A stretch of 64,000 nt of DNA, taken from contig NZ_MECJ01000028.1 in NCBI RefSeq assembly GCF_014596475.1, positions 620,001 through 684,000 on the forward strand, read 5' to 3'. Below the pieces are notes generated by a model that made no database searches, was not told where the DNA came from, and worked only from the letters and a program-made list of their open reading frames with translations. The translations under genes were made by a program, and so were the position numbers. Every line of letters begins with the position of its first letter. Position 1 is the stretch's first letter. Positions 17,499 to 27,712 of this stretch are shown here, in pieces. The stretch is from Streptomyces sp. CBMA152 (lineage in GTDB: Bacteria > Actinomycetota > Actinomycetes > Streptomycetales > Streptomycetaceae).

Positions 17499-18758
17499 CT
17501 AGTCGGCCGCCCGGGCGGTCGCGTGGCGGGAGCTCCGCCACAGCTGGTAGAGATGCGCCGCTCCCGGGCGTACGAAGCGGGCGAGCATCGTGAAGAAGGG
17601 CCTGGGGTCGTCCCGCGCGAGCCACGCGAGTTCCGTGCCGGAGGGGCGCGCGGGAGCGTGCGGGGTGGTGTAGCCGCTGCGGCGATACGCGATGAGCGCG
17701 GGCAGGTCGATGTTCTCGACGACATAGCGCCGCCCGGAGAGCTGCTCGCCCTCGGGGACCGCGCGCCCGGTGAGATGCAGATGCTGCGCCCGTACGACGT
17801 CGACGCCCGGCTCGTTCTCGAAGAGCCGGAACTGGGCGCCCATCCTCGGATTGAAGTCGAGCAGCTTGTACTGCCCGTCGCGCCGGTCGAAGCGCAGATC
17901 GAGGTCGACGATCCCGCTGAACCCGATCCGCTTCACGAACTGCTCGGCGAGGAGCGCGAGTTCGGGGTTGTCGACGACGTACGCGGTGGCGGTCATCCCG
18001 GCGTGCGGCGGCCAGGAGCGCACCTTGACCCCGGTGAACATCGCGAGCGGCGCCGCGTTCTCGTCGAAGTAGGCGTGCACGATCCAGTCCTCGGCCTGCT
18101 CGCGCGGCAGATACTCCTGGAGGATCACGCCCGGCCGCTCGCCCCAGCGGCGCGCGAGCGCCAGCAGATGCGCGGCGCTCTCGATCCGGGTGGTGCCGCG
18201 CACGGCGGGCCGCTCGCGCCGTACGAACGCCTCGCGGTTCTTGGCGACCACCGGGAAGCGCGCGTGCCGCGCGAAGTCCTCGACGTCGTCGTACGTGTCG
18301 GGAAAGGCAGCCGCCGGAGAAGGCACCCCGTGCTCGACGCACAGCTCGTGCAGGCCCTGCTTGCTGGCGAGCCGGCGGGGCAACTCCGGGGCCACGGAAG
18401 GGAACAGGAAGCTGTCGGCGAGCTCTTTCTGGTGCTCCGCGATCAGCACCGCCGCCTCTTCGTCGGTCGGGACGAGCACGGCCGGGCGGCCGATCCGGCG
18501 GCCGATCCGCAGCAGCCCGTCGACCAGCGCGTCCGGGTTCTCGCGGCCGGTGGTGGGCCACGCGAAGGCGTGCCGCAGATAGCGGGAGTGGGCCGCCGGG
18601 GTCCAGCGGTCCTCGGTGATCGCGTACATCGGCACGCCGAGCCTGCCGAGACTGCGAATGGCTCCGACGCCGCCGTGGTGCAGCGGATAGTTCCCGATCT
18701 TCACGATCAGTCCGGGCACGGTCCGGTCGGCCGTGAACAGCGCATTACTGCTCGCCAC
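17499..18758 (-). CDS. ATP-grasp carboxylate-amine ligase-like protein
   Basis: 419 residues. ATP-grasp features: VPTDEEAAVLIAEH region, a lysine-containing strand PVVAKNREAF, and the metal-binding segment LDLRFDRR...KLLDFNPRMG. The family joins a carboxylate to an amine through an acyl phosphate, or carboxylates or ligates small molecules. I prefer GTG 18758, preceded by a G-run 4 bases away; the frame stays open to GTG 18875 but that extra segment is low complexity and poorly started. It leads an apparent two-gene operon with the flavin enzyme. Product unknown. Confidence 0.75.
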   Translation of the reverse strand: MASSNALFTADRTVPGLIVKIGNYPLHHGGVGAIRSLGRLGVPMYAITEDRWTPAAHSRYLRHAFAWPTTGRENPDALVDGLLRIGRRIGRPAVLVPTDEEAAVLIAEHQKELADSFLFPSVAPELPRRLASKQGLHELCVEHGVPSPAAAFPDTYDDVEDFARHARFPVVAKNREAFVRRERPAVRGTTRIESAAHLLALARRWGERPGVILQEYLPREQAEDWIVHAYFDENAAPLAMFTGVKVRSWPPHAGMTATAYVVDNPELALLAEQFVKRIGFSGIVDLDLRFDRRDGQYKLLDFNPRMGAQFRLFENEPGVDVVRAQHLHLTGRAVPEGEQLSGRRYVVENIDLPALIAYRRSGYTTPHAPARPSGTELAWLARDDPRPFFTMLARFVRPGAAHLYQLWRSSRHATARAAD

Positions 18759-18939
18759 CTGTCCCCCCTCGGAACGCACGGCCCCCTCGCCGCGTTCGTG
18801 TCCCGGCAAGGACGGTAAGGGGGAATCACTCCTTCCGGAGGCGGAGTTTCCGGACATTACGAACTCTTTAGACACTGCCTACGCAACCATCGCCGACGTA
18901 ACGTGTCCTCCACACCCGTGGAAAGCGAGGCAGGCACAG

Positions 18940-20160
18940 ATGTCCGAGCAGAGCCCGCTCGACCTGGCCGAGGGCGACCCCTTCGGCCCGCACAACCTTC
19001 CGTACGGCGTCTTCTCCACCGCCGACGCGCCCGACCACCGCCGGGTCGGCGTCCGCATCGGCGACCACGTCCTGGACGCGGGGGCCGCCGCGCACGCGCT
19101 CGGCTCCCCGTACGCGGCGCTGCTCGCGCAGCCGACACTCAACCCGCTGCTCGCGGCGGGGCGCACGGCCTGGCGCGATGTGCGGCGCGCGCTCACCGCG
19201 TGGGTGACGGTCCCGGCCCATCGGCCCGATATAGAGCCCCTGCTGCACCCGCTGGACACGGTCACCCTGCACCTGCCGTACGAGGTCTCCGACTATGTCG
19301 ACTTCTACGCGAGCGAGCACCACGCCACCAATGTGGGCCGGATCTTCCGTCCGGACGGGGACGCGCTGACGCCCAACTGGAAGCATCTGCCGATCGGTTA
19401 CCACGGCCGCTCGGGCACGATCGTGGTCTCCGGGACCGATGTCGTACGTCCGCACGGGCAGCGCAAGGCGCCGAGCGACCCCGCGCCGGTGTTCGGTCCT
19501 TCGGTGAAGCTGGACATCGAGGCGGAGGTCGGCTTCGTGGTCGGCACCCCGTCCGAGCTGGGCCGGCCGGTGGAGCTCGGCGCGTTCGACGACCACGTCT
19601 TCGGGCTCTTCCTGCTGAACGACTGGTCGGCGCGGGACATCCAGGCGTGGGAGTACGTGCCGCTGGGTCCGTTCCTGGGCAAGTCGTTCGCCACGTCCGT
19701 GTCGGCGTGGGTCACCCCGCTGGAGGCCCTGTCGGCGGCCCGTGTGGTCCCGCCGACGCGTGACTTCCCGCTCCTGCCCTACCTCGACGACGCGGACGCC
19801 GAGGTGCCGGGCGGCTTCGACATCCACATCGCCGTCGCGATCAACGGCCAGCTGGTGGCCGAGCCGCCGTTCGCGGGCATGTACTGGACCGCGGCGCAGC
19901 AGCTCGCCCACATGACGGTGAACGGGGCGTCGCTGCGCACCGGCGACGTCTTCGGCTCGGGCACGGTCAGCGGCCCCGAGCGCGACCAGCGCGGCTCCCT
20001 GCTCGAACTCACCTGGAACGGCACGGAGCCGGTCGAACTCGCCTCCGGCAAGCGCACGTTCCTGGAGGACGGCGACATCGTCACGATGACGGCGTGGGCC
20101 CCGGGGGCGGACGGGGTCCGGGTGGGACTGGGAGAGGTGACGGGCCGGATCGTGGGGTAG
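18940..20160 (+). CDS. fahA: Fumarylacetoacetase
   Basis: 406 residues. It hydrolyses fumarylacetoacetate to fumarate and acetoacetate, the last step of tyrosine/homogentisate breakdown. Conserved blocks: an N-terminal domain starting at GPHNLPYGVFS, then VDFYASEHHATNVGRIFR, NWKHLPIGYHGRSGTI, LDIEAEVGFVVG and LLNDWSARDIQAWEYVPLG with the metal and catalytic residues of the FAH fold. ATG 18940 is chosen over upstream in-frame starts because it gives the family N-terminus. It is divergent from the ATP-grasp gene. Other pathway genes are not in the window. Confidence 0.92.
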   Translation: MSEQSPLDLAEGDPFGPHNLPYGVFSTADAPDHRRVGVRIGDHVLDAGAAAHALGSPYAALLAQPTLNPLLAAGRTAWRDVRRALTAWVTVPAHRPDIEPLLHPLDTVTLHLPYEVSDYVDFYASEHHATNVGRIFRPDGDALTPNWKHLPIGYHGRSGTIVVSGTDVVRPHGQRKAPSDPAPVFGPSVKLDIEAEVGFVVGTPSELGRPVELGAFDDHVFGLFLLNDWSARDIQAWEYVPLGPFLGKSFATSVSAWVTPLEALSAARVVPPTRDFPLLPYLDDADAEVPGGFDIHIAVAINGQLVAEPPFAGMYWTAAQQLAHMTVNGASLRTGDVFGSGTVSGPERDQRGSLLELTWNGTEPVELASGKRTFLEDGDIVTMTAWAPGADGVRVGLGEVTGRIVG

Positions 20161-20163
20161 TTC

Positions 20164-20507
20164 CCCCCACCCCGCCCGTTCCCTTAACCCTCCGGGGGTG
20201 GGTGGGGGTGAAGGTGGTTTCCCGGGGGCTGCGCCCCCGGACCCCCTTGCGGGGCCTGCGGCCCCTGCACCCCACTCGAGGCTCCGCCCGGGGCCCCGGC
20301 TGGGGTGGGTGGGTAAGCGGGGCTTCGCCCCTGTGCCCCGTTTCGCCTGCGGACCGATGCTGGTTGCTCGCGTAGTGCCCCGCGCCCCCAGGAGGGCCCG
20401 AAGGGCCCATTTAAGGGGCGCGGGGAACTGCGCGACCAGCCCCCACCCGCCCGCAGCCGCGAACCCGGCCGCCCGCCCAGGGCTTTCGGGAAGGGGCGGG
20501 GTGGGGG
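20164..20507. repeat. 344-bp inverted-end repeat element, copy B
   Basis: The left end 20164-20183 matches copy A's terminal repeat at 19 of 20 bases and the right end 20488-20507 matches it perfectly. It fills the gap between the convergent fahA and recQ stop codons, ending at the base before the recQ stop. The interior shares long stretches with copy A, including GGGGCGCGGGGAACTGCGCG and several GC palindromes. No gene is seen within this stretch of about 350 bp. Confidence 0.8.
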
Positions 20508-22364
20508 CTACGCCTCCGCCAGAACGGACAGCACACCCTCCCCATACGTCGCCAGCTTCTTCTCGCCCACGCCGGCGATCGTGCCCAGCTCGTCCACCGA
20601 GGTGGGCCGGGCGACGGCGATCTCCCGCAGGGTCGCGTCGTGGAAGATCACGTACGCCGGGACACCCTGCTCCCGGGCCTGCGCGGCCCGCCACGCGCGC
20701 AGGGCCTCGAAGAGCGGGGCCGCCTCCTCCGGGAAGTCGGCCGGGGCCGCCTTCACCTTGGCCGCACCCCGTGCGCGGGGCGCGCGCTCCGGCTTCGCCG
20801 GTTCCGAGCGCAACCTGACCTCGCGCTGGCGCCCCAGCACCTCCGCACTCGTCTCCGTCAGGACCAGCGTCCCGTACTCCCCCTCCACGGCCACCAGACC
20901 CTGCGCCAGCAACTGCCGCACCACGCCCCGCCATTGGGCCTCGGAGAGCTCTTCGCCGATACCGAAGACGGACAGCGAGTCGTGGTCGAACTGGATCACC
21001 TTCGCCGTCTTGCGGCCGAGCAGGATGTCGATGACCTGGCCCGCCCCGAACTTCTGGCGCCGCTCGCGCTCAAGCCGGACGATCGTGGACAGCAGCTTCT
21101 GGGCCGCCACCGTGCCGTCCCACGTCTCCGGCGGGTTCAGGCACGTGTCGCAGTTGCCGCAGTGCTCGGCGGTCGCCTCCTGGCCGAAGTAGCCGAGGAG
21201 CTGGGCCCGGCGGCACCCGGCCGTCTCGCAGAGCGCCAGCATCGCGTCCAGGTGGGACGCGGCCCGGCGCCGGAACGCCTCGTCGCCCTCACCGCCCTGG
21301 ATCATCTTGCGCTGCTGGACCACGTCCTGCAGCCCGTACGCCATCCACGCCGTCGACGGCAGCCCGTCGCGGCCCGCGCGGCCGGTCTCCTGGTAGTAGC
21401 CCTCGACCGACTTCGGTAGATCGAGATGGGCCACGAACCGTACGTCCGGCTTGTCGATGCCCATGCCGAACGCGATGGTCGCCACCACGACAAGACCCTC
21501 CTCCCGCAGGAAGCGGGACTGGTGCGCCGCGCGCGTCCCCGAGTCCAGACCCGCGTGGTACGGGACCGCCGCCACCCCGTTGTCGCACAGGTACTGCGCG
21601 GTCTTGTCCACCGACGCCCGGGACAGGCAGTAGACGATGCCCGCGTCGCCGTCGTGCTCGTCCTTCAGGAAGGTGAGCAGCTGCTTCTTGGGGTCGTTCT
21701 TCGGCACGATCCGGTACTGGATGTTCGGCCGGTCGAAGCTCGCCTCGAAGTGGCGCGCGTGCGGCATCACGAGCCGGTCGGTGATCTCCCGGTGCGTGAC
21801 CCGCGTGGCCGTCGCCGTCAGCGCGATGCGCGGCACGTCCGGCCAGCGCTCGCCCAGCAGCGAGAGCGCCAGGTAGTCGGGGCGGAAGTCGTGGCCCCAC
21901 TGCGCCACACAGTGCGCCTCGTCGATCGCGAAGACGGAGATCTTGGCCCGGGAGAGCAGATCGAGGGTGGCCTCCACGCGCAGCCGCTCGGGGGCGAGGT
22001 AGAGCAGGTCGAGCTCGCCCGCGAGCAGCTCCGCCTCCACCGTGCGGCGCTCGTCGAAGTCCTGCGTGGAGTTGATGAACCCGGCGCGCACGCCCAGCGC
22101 ACGCAGCGCGTCCACCTGGTCCTGCATCAGGGCGATAAGAGGGGAGACCACGACGCCCGTACCCGGTCTGACCAGGGCCGGGATCTGGTAGCAGAGCGAC
22201 TTTCCGGCGCCGGTCGGCATGAGCACCACGGCATCCCCGCCGGCCACCACATGCTCGATGACCGCGCCCTGGTCACCGCGGAAGCTCTCGTACCCGAAAA
22301 CCCGCCGCAGCGTCCGCAGCGCCTCGCTCTCGACCACCACGCCCTGCTCGTCCGTCCCGATCAT
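20508..22364 (-). CDS. recQ: ATP-dependent DNA helicase RecQ
   Basis: 618 residues. Helicase domain with Walker A MPTGAGKS at residues 49-56 and DEAH box (FAIDEAHCVAQWGHDFRPDY), the RecQ C-terminal zinc-binding segment with cysteines in CETAGCRRAQ and HCGNCDTC, then a winged helix and a C-terminal HRDC domain (LRAWRAAQAREQGVPAYVIF). It unwinds DNA 3' to 5' in recombination and fork repair. ATG 22364 fits the family N-terminus; the frame is open to 22532 but the extra residues are not conserved in character. Its stop lies at the edge of repeat copy B. Confidence 0.9.
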   Translation of the reverse strand: MIGTDEQGVVVESEALRTLRRVFGYESFRGDQGAVIEHVVAGGDAVVLMPTGAGKSLCYQIPALVRPGTGVVVSPLIALMQDQVDALRALGVRAGFINSTQDFDERRTVEAELLAGELDLLYLAPERLRVEATLDLLSRAKISVFAIDEAHCVAQWGHDFRPDYLALSLLGERWPDVPRIALTATATRVTHREITDRLVMPHARHFEASFDRPNIQYRIVPKNDPKKQLLTFLKDEHDGDAGIVYCLSRASVDKTAQYLCDNGVAAVPYHAGLDSGTRAAHQSRFLREEGLVVVATIAFGMGIDKPDVRFVAHLDLPKSVEGYYQETGRAGRDGLPSTAWMAYGLQDVVQQRKMIQGGEGDEAFRRRAASHLDAMLALCETAGCRRAQLLGYFGQEATAEHCGNCDTCLNPPETWDGTVAAQKLLSTIVRLERERRQKFGAGQVIDILLGRKTAKVIQFDHDSLSVFGIGEELSEAQWRGVVRQLLAQGLVAVEGEYGTLVLTETSAEVLGRQREVRLRSEPAKPERAPRARGAAKVKAAPADFPEEAAPLFEALRAWRAAQAREQGVPAYVIFHDATLREIAVARPTSVDELGTIAGVGEKKLATYGEGVLSVLAEA

Positions 22365-22587
22365 CGCTGCGTCCCCGCCCGTCGTCCTCGTAACTCCACC
22401 ACCCCTGCCACGATAGGGGCCCGGGCCGACACACCCCCGCGCCGTCGTGCCAGATCTCCCTCGTACGGGTACGAAACCGCAGGTCAGAGCGGACAAAAAG
22501 TTATCCACAGGGGGGTGGCAAAGGGGGCGCACAGCACGGGCCCCGGCACGTCACACGCGCCGGGGCCCAGCCGTACCGCTCGACCAC

Positions 22588-24243
22588 CTATCGGACGAAC
22601 ACCCCCGCCTGGCTCGCCAGGTCCAGGAAGTACTGCGGCGCCACACCCAGCACCAGCGTCACCGCGACGCCGACCCCGATCGCCGTCGTCGTCAGCACCG
22701 ACGGAACGGCCACCGTCGGCCCGTCCGCCTTCGGCTCGCTGAAGAACATCAGCACGATCACCCGGATGTAGAAGAACGCGGCGACCGCCGACGAGACCAC
22801 ACCGACCACGACCAGCGCGCCCGCGCCGCCTTCCGCCGCCGCCTTGAAGACGGCGAACTTCCCGGAGAACCCGGAGGTCAGCGGGATGCCCGCGAAGGCG
22901 AGCAGGAAGACCGCGAACGCCGCCGCCACCAGGGGTGAACGCCGGCCCAGGCCCGCCCACTTGGACAGGTGCGTCGCCTCGCCGCCCGCGTCCCGTACCA
23001 GCGTGACCACCGCGAACGCGCCGATCGTCACGAACGAGTACGCGCCCAGATAGAACAGCACCGACGAGATGCCGTCCGCGTTGGTCGCGATCACACCGGC
23101 CAGGATGAACCCGGCGTGCGCGATCGAGGAGTACGCGAGGAGGCGCTTGATGTCGGTCTGGGTGATGGCGACGACCGCGCCGCCCAGCATCGTGATGATC
23201 GCGACGCCCCACATCACCGGCCGCCAGTCCCAGCGCATCCCGGGCAACACCACGTACAGCAGCCGCAGCAGCGCGCCGAAGGCGGCGACCTTGGTGGCGG
23301 CCGCCATGAAGCCGGTGACCGGGGTCGGGGCGCCCTGGTAGACGTCGGGCGTCCACATGTGGAACGGCACCGCACCGACCTTGAACAGCAGCCCCACCAG
23401 GATCATCGCGCCGCCGATGAGCAGCAGCGCGTCATTGCCCATGGTGCCCGCGAGCGCCGGGTCCACCGTCTGGACCGTGCCGTCGACGACGTCCGCGATC
23501 GTCGCGTACTGCACGGAACCCGCGTAGCCGTACAGGAGCGCGATGCCGAACAGCAGGAACGCGGACGAGAACGCGCCGAGCAGGAAGTACTTCACGGCCG
23601 CTTCCTGCGACATCAGCCGCTTGCGGCGGGCCAGCGCGCACAGCAGGTACAGCGGAAGCGAGAAGACCTCAAGGGCCACGAAGAGCGTCAGCAGGTCGTT
23701 CGCCGCCGGGAAGACCAGCATCCCGGAGATCGCGAAGAGGGCGAGCGGGAAGACCTCGGTGGTCGTGAACCCGGCTTTCACCGCGGCCTTTTCGCTGTCG
23801 CTTCCGGGGACGGACGCGGCCTGCGCGGCGAACGAGTCCACCCGGTTGCCGTGCGCCTCGGGGTCGAGGCGGCGCTCGGCGAAGGTGAAGATCGCGACGA
23901 TCGAGGCGAGGAGAATGGTGCCCTGGAGGAAGAGCGCCGGGCCGTCGACGGCGATCGCGCCCATCGCCGCGATGTGCGCCTTGGTCGTGCCGTATCCGCC
24001 GGCCGCGAGCGCGACGACCGCGGCGAAGGCGGCCGCGAGAGCGACGACGGAGAGGAAGACCTGGACGTAGTAACGGCTCTTGCGGGGGACGAACGCCTCG
24101 ACCAGCACGCCGAGCACCGCCGCACCGACCACAATGAGCGTGGGCGCCAGCTGCGCGTACTCGATGTGCGGCGCCGGGATCTTGGTCACCTTGCCGTCGG
24201 CCGCCGTCGTCCACAGGCTGTGGACAGCTGTTGCTGTGCTCAC
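22588..24243 (-). CDS. nuoN: NADH-quinone oxidoreductase subunit N
   Basis: 551 residues, last gene of the nuo operon. Antiporter-like proton-pumping subunit of complex I with about 14 helices; the conserved lysine-bearing helices are around ALFAISGMLVFPAANDLLTLF and KVGAVPFHMWTPDVYQGAPTP. GTG 24243 overlaps the nuoM stop as GTGA, indicating coupled translation. The N-terminus is somewhat long for the family. Confidence 0.94.
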   Translation of the reverse strand: MSTATAVHSLWTTAADGKVTKIPAPHIEYAQLAPTLIVVGAAVLGVLVEAFVPRKSRYYVQVFLSVVALAAAFAAVVALAAGGYGTTKAHIAAMGAIAVDGPALFLQGTILLASIVAIFTFAERRLDPEAHGNRVDSFAAQAASVPGSDSEKAAVKAGFTTTEVFPLALFAISGMLVFPAANDLLTLFVALEVFSLPLYLLCALARRKRLMSQEAAVKYFLLGAFSSAFLLFGIALLYGYAGSVQYATIADVVDGTVQTVDPALAGTMGNDALLLIGGAMILVGLLFKVGAVPFHMWTPDVYQGAPTPVTGFMAAATKVAAFGALLRLLYVVLPGMRWDWRPVMWGVAIITMLGGAVVAITQTDIKRLLAYSSIAHAGFILAGVIATNADGISSVLFYLGAYSFVTIGAFAVVTLVRDAGGEATHLSKWAGLGRRSPLVAAAFAVFLLAFAGIPLTSGFSGKFAVFKAAAEGGAGALVVVGVVSSAVAAFFYIRVIVLMFFSEPKADGPTVAVPSVLTTTAIGVGVAVTLVLGVAPQYFLDLASQAGVFVR

Positions 24244-25811
24244 TGGGCCGCCTCCACCACGGGCTTGGGGTCCTTCTTGTGTACGTCGGACATGGTGTGG
24301 CCCACCGCCGGGTTGACGATGTCGGTGAGCGGCTTCGGGTAGACGCCCAGGAAGACTAGGAGCGCGATCAGCGGGGCGACCACCAGGAGTTCACGGACCT
24401 TCAGGTCCGGCATGCCCTGCACCTCGGCCTTGACCGGGCCCGTCATCGTCCGCTGGTAGAGGACCAGGACGTACAGCGCGGCCAGCACGATGCCGAGCGT
24501 GGCGATGACGCCGATCGCCGGATAGCGGCTGAACGTGCCCACCAGGACCAGGAACTCACTGACGAAGGGTGCGAGCCCCGGCAGCGAGAGGGTGGCCAGA
24601 CCGCCGACCAGGAAGGTGCCCGCGAGCAGCGGCGCCACCTTCTGCACCCCGCCGTAGTCCGAGATCAGCCGCGAGCCGCGGCGCGAGATCAGGAAGCCCG
24701 CCACCAGCATCAACGCGGCTGTCGAGATCCCGTGGTTGACCATGTAGAGCGTGGCGCCCGACTGGCCCTGGGTGGTCATCGCGAAGATGCCCATGACGAT
24801 GAACCCGAAGTGCGAGATCGACGCGTAGGCCACCAGGCGCTTGATGTCCCGCTGGCCGACCGCGAGCAGCGCCCCGTAGATGATGCTGATCACGGCGAGC
24901 ACCAGGATCACCGGCGTCGCCCACTTCGACGCGTCCGGGAAGAGCTGGAGGCAGAAGCGGAGCATCGCGAACGTGCCGACCTTGTCGACAACCGCCGTGA
25001 TCAGCACGGCGACCGGGGCGGTCGCCTCGCCCATCGCGTTCGGCAGCCAGGTGTGCAGCGGCCACAGCGGGGCCTTCACCGCGAAGGCGAAGAAGAAGCC
25101 GAGGAAGAGCAGCCGCTCGGTGTTGGTCGCCATGTCGAGCGAGCCGTTCGCGCGCGCCGCCGCGATCTCGTCGAGCGAGAACGTCCCGGCGACCACATAG
25201 AGGCCGATCACCGCGGCCAGCATGATCAGACCGCCGACCAGGTTGTAGAGCAGGAACTTGACCGCCGCGTACGACCGTTGGGTCGCGGCGGCCTGGTCGC
25301 CGTGCTCATGGGCGCGGTCGCCGAAGCCGCCGATGAGGAAGTACATCGGGATCAGCATGGCTTCGAACAGGATGTAGAAGAGGAAGACGTCGGTGGCCTC
25401 GAAGGAGAGGATCACCATCGCCTCGACGGCGAGGATCAGGGCGAAGAAGCCCTGGGTGGGCCGCCAGCGGCTGTTGTGGGTCTCCAGGGGATCGGCGTCG
25501 TGCCAGCCCGCCGCGATGATGAACGGGATCAGCAGCGCGGTGAGCGCGATCAGCGCCACCCCGATGCCGTCCACACCCAGTTCGTAGCGGACGCCGAAGT
25601 CCTTGATCCAGGCGTGCGACTCGGTGAGCTGGTACCGGTCGCCGCCGGGCTCGAACCGTACGAGCTGGGCCGCGCCCAGCGCGAGCGTGCCGACCGAGAC
25701 CAGCAGCGCCAGCCACTTGGCCGCGGTGCGCCGCTCGGCCGGGACGGCGGCGGTGGCGATCGCGCCGACCGCAGGTAGCGCCGCCGTCGCGGTAAGGAGG
25801 GGGAACGACAT
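24240..25811 (-). CDS. nuoM: NADH-quinone oxidoreductase subunit M
   Basis: 523-residue antiporter-like membrane subunit of complex I, about 14 helices, forming a proton path with L and N. The conserved FEAMLIPMYFLIGGFG and PLWPLHTWLPNAMGEAPV-like motif (here GEATAPVAVLI) are visible. ATG 25811 follows the nuoL stop by 3 bases. The 3' end overlaps nuoN by 4 bp. Confidence 0.95.
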   Translation of the reverse strand: MSFPLLTATAALPAVGAIATAAVPAERRTAAKWLALLVSVGTLALGAAQLVRFEPGGDRYQLTESHAWIKDFGVRYELGVDGIGVALIALTALLIPFIIAAGWHDADPLETHNSRWRPTQGFFALILAVEAMVILSFEATDVFLFYILFEAMLIPMYFLIGGFGDRAHEHGDQAAATQRSYAAVKFLLYNLVGGLIMLAAVIGLYVVAGTFSLDEIAAARANGSLDMATNTERLLFLGFFFAFAVKAPLWPLHTWLPNAMGEATAPVAVLITAVVDKVGTFAMLRFCLQLFPDASKWATPVILVLAVISIIYGALLAVGQRDIKRLVAYASISHFGFIVMGIFAMTTQGQSGATLYMVNHGISTAALMLVAGFLISRRGSRLISDYGGVQKVAPLLAGTFLVGGLATLSLPGLAPFVSEFLVLVGTFSRYPAIGVIATLGIVLAALYVLVLYQRTMTGPVKAEVQGMPDLKVRELLVVAPLIALLVFLGVYPKPLTDIVNPAVGHTMSDVHKKDPKPVVEAAQ

Positions 25812-25814
25812 GTC

Positions 25815-27698
25815 TTACACCGCCCTCATCAGCAGGGTCGCGGCGATGAGCACCGCCGCACCTCCGAACATGGAGACCGCGTAACTGCGGGCGAAGCCGT
25901 TCTGCAGCTTGCGCAGCCGGCCCGAGAGCCCGCCGACCCCTGCGGCGGTTCCGTTGACCACTCCGTCGACCAGGGTGTGGTCGACGTACACCAGCGAACG
26001 GGTCAGGTGCTCGCCGCCGCGGACCAGGACCACATGGTTGAAGTCGTCCTGGAGGAGGTCGCGGCGGGCGGCCCGGGTGAGCAGCGAGCCGCGCGGGGCG
26101 AGGGCCGGGACCGGCCTGCGTCCGTACTGCGCGTACGCGATGCCGACGCCGATCAGGAGCACCACCGTCGTCGCCGCGGTGACCACGCCGGAGCTGATGG
26201 GCGAGTCACCGTGGGAGAGGCTCGTGACCGGCTCCAGCCACTTCACGAACGACTCGTTGATGCTGAACAGGCCGCCCGCGAAGACCGATCCGAAGGCCAG
26301 CACGATCATCGGGAGCGTCATGGTGCGCGGCGACTCGTGCGGATGCACCTCGTCCTCGTTCCAGCGCTTCTCGCCGAAGAAGGTCATCAGCATCACACGC
26401 GTCATGTAGAACGCAGTGATGGCCGCGCCGAGCAGGGTCACCGCGCCGAGGATCCAGCCCTCGGTGCCGCCCTTGGCGAACGCCGCCTCGATGATCTTGT
26501 CCTTGGACCAGAAGCCGGACAGGCCCGGGAAGCCGATGATGGCGAGATAGCCGAGACCGAAGGTCGCGAAGGTGACCGGCATGTACTTACGGAGGCCGCC
26601 GTACTTGCGCATGTCGACCTCGTCGTTCATGCCGTGCATCACGGAGCCCGCGCCGAGGAAGAGCCCGGCCTTGAAGAAGCCGTGGGTGACCAGGTGCATG
26701 ATCGCGAAGGCGTAGCCGATGGGGCCGAGGCCGGTGGCGAGGATCATGTAACCGATCTGCGACATGGTCGAGCCGGCCAGCGCCTTCTTGATGTCGTCCT
26801 TGGCGCAACCGACGATCGCACCGAACAGGAGCGTGACCGCGCCGACGATCACCACCACTGTCTGGGTGTTCGGCACCGCGTTGAAGATCACGCCGGAGCG
26901 GGTGATGAGGTAGACGCCCGCGGTCACCATCGTCGCCGCGTGGATCAGGGCCGAGACCGGGGTCGGGCCCTCCATCGCGTCGCCGAGCCAGGACTGCAGC
27001 GGCACCTGCGCCGACTTGCCGCACGCGGCGAGCAGCAGCATCAGGCCGACGGCGGTGTTGCGGCCCCAGCCGGTCTCGCCGACCTGGTTGAAGACGGTCG
27101 AGAAGGCGAAGGAGCCCCAGGTGGTGAACATGACCATGATGGCGATCGACAGGCCCATGTCGCCGACCCGGTTGACCAGGAACGCCTTCTTGGCGGCCGT
27201 CGCCGCGCTCGGCTTGTGCTGCCAGAAGCCGATGAGCAGGTAGGACGCCAGACCGACGCCCTCCCAGCCGACGTACAGCAGAAGGTAGTTGTCGGCCAGG
27301 ACCAGCAGCAGCATCGCCGCCAGGAACAGGTTGAGGTAGCCGAAGAAGCGGCGGCGGTTCTCGTCGTGCTCCATGTAGCCGACCGAGTACAGGTGGATCA
27401 GCGTGCCCACACCCGTGATCAGCAGGACGAACGTCATCGACAGCTGGTCGAGCTGGAAGCCGACGTCGGCCTGGAAGCCCTCCACCGGGACCCAGCTGAA
27501 CAGGTGCTTGTGCACCGCCCTGTTGTCGGCCGAGCGGCCGAGCATGTCGACGAAGAGCGTGACGCCCAGGCCGAACGACACGGCCGCGAGCAGCGTGCCC
27601 AGCCAGTGCCCCACGGCGTCGAGCCGACGCCCGCCGCACAGCAGTACGGCCGCTCCGAGCAGAGGCGCCGCGATGAGCAGCGCAATCAGGTTGTCCAC
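25815..27698 (-). CDS. nuoL: NADH-quinone oxidoreductase subunit L
   Basis: 627 residues, the distal proton pump of complex I. The N-terminal half is antiporter-like (GWEGVGLASYLLIGFW; SAQVPLQSWLGDAMEGPTPV); the C-terminal half carries the lateral helix and final anchor (ending AAVLIAATLLMRAV). GTG 27698 has AGGGGTCGC upstream and lies 14 bp after nuoK. Normal length for the family. Confidence 0.95.
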   Translation of the reverse strand: MDNLIALLIAAPLLGAAVLLCGGRRLDAVGHWLGTLLAAVSFGLGVTLFVDMLGRSADNRAVHKHLFSWVPVEGFQADVGFQLDQLSMTFVLLITGVGTLIHLYSVGYMEHDENRRRFFGYLNLFLAAMLLLVLADNYLLLYVGWEGVGLASYLLIGFWQHKPSAATAAKKAFLVNRVGDMGLSIAIMVMFTTWGSFAFSTVFNQVGETGWGRNTAVGLMLLLAACGKSAQVPLQSWLGDAMEGPTPVSALIHAATMVTAGVYLITRSGVIFNAVPNTQTVVVIVGAVTLLFGAIVGCAKDDIKKALAGSTMSQIGYMILATGLGPIGYAFAIMHLVTHGFFKAGLFLGAGSVMHGMNDEVDMRKYGGLRKYMPVTFATFGLGYLAIIGFPGLSGFWSKDKIIEAAFAKGGTEGWILGAVTLLGAAITAFYMTRVMLMTFFGEKRWNEDEVHPHESPRTMTLPMIVLAFGSVFAGGLFSINESFVKWLEPVTSLSHGDSPISSGVVTAATTVVLLIGVGIAYAQYGRRPVPALAPRGSLLTRAARRDLLQDDFNHVVLVRGGEHLTRSLVYVDHTLVDGVVNGTAAGVGGLSGRLRKLQNGFARSYAVSMFGGAAVLIAATLLMRAV

Positions 27699-27712
27699 GA
27701 TTCAGCGACCCC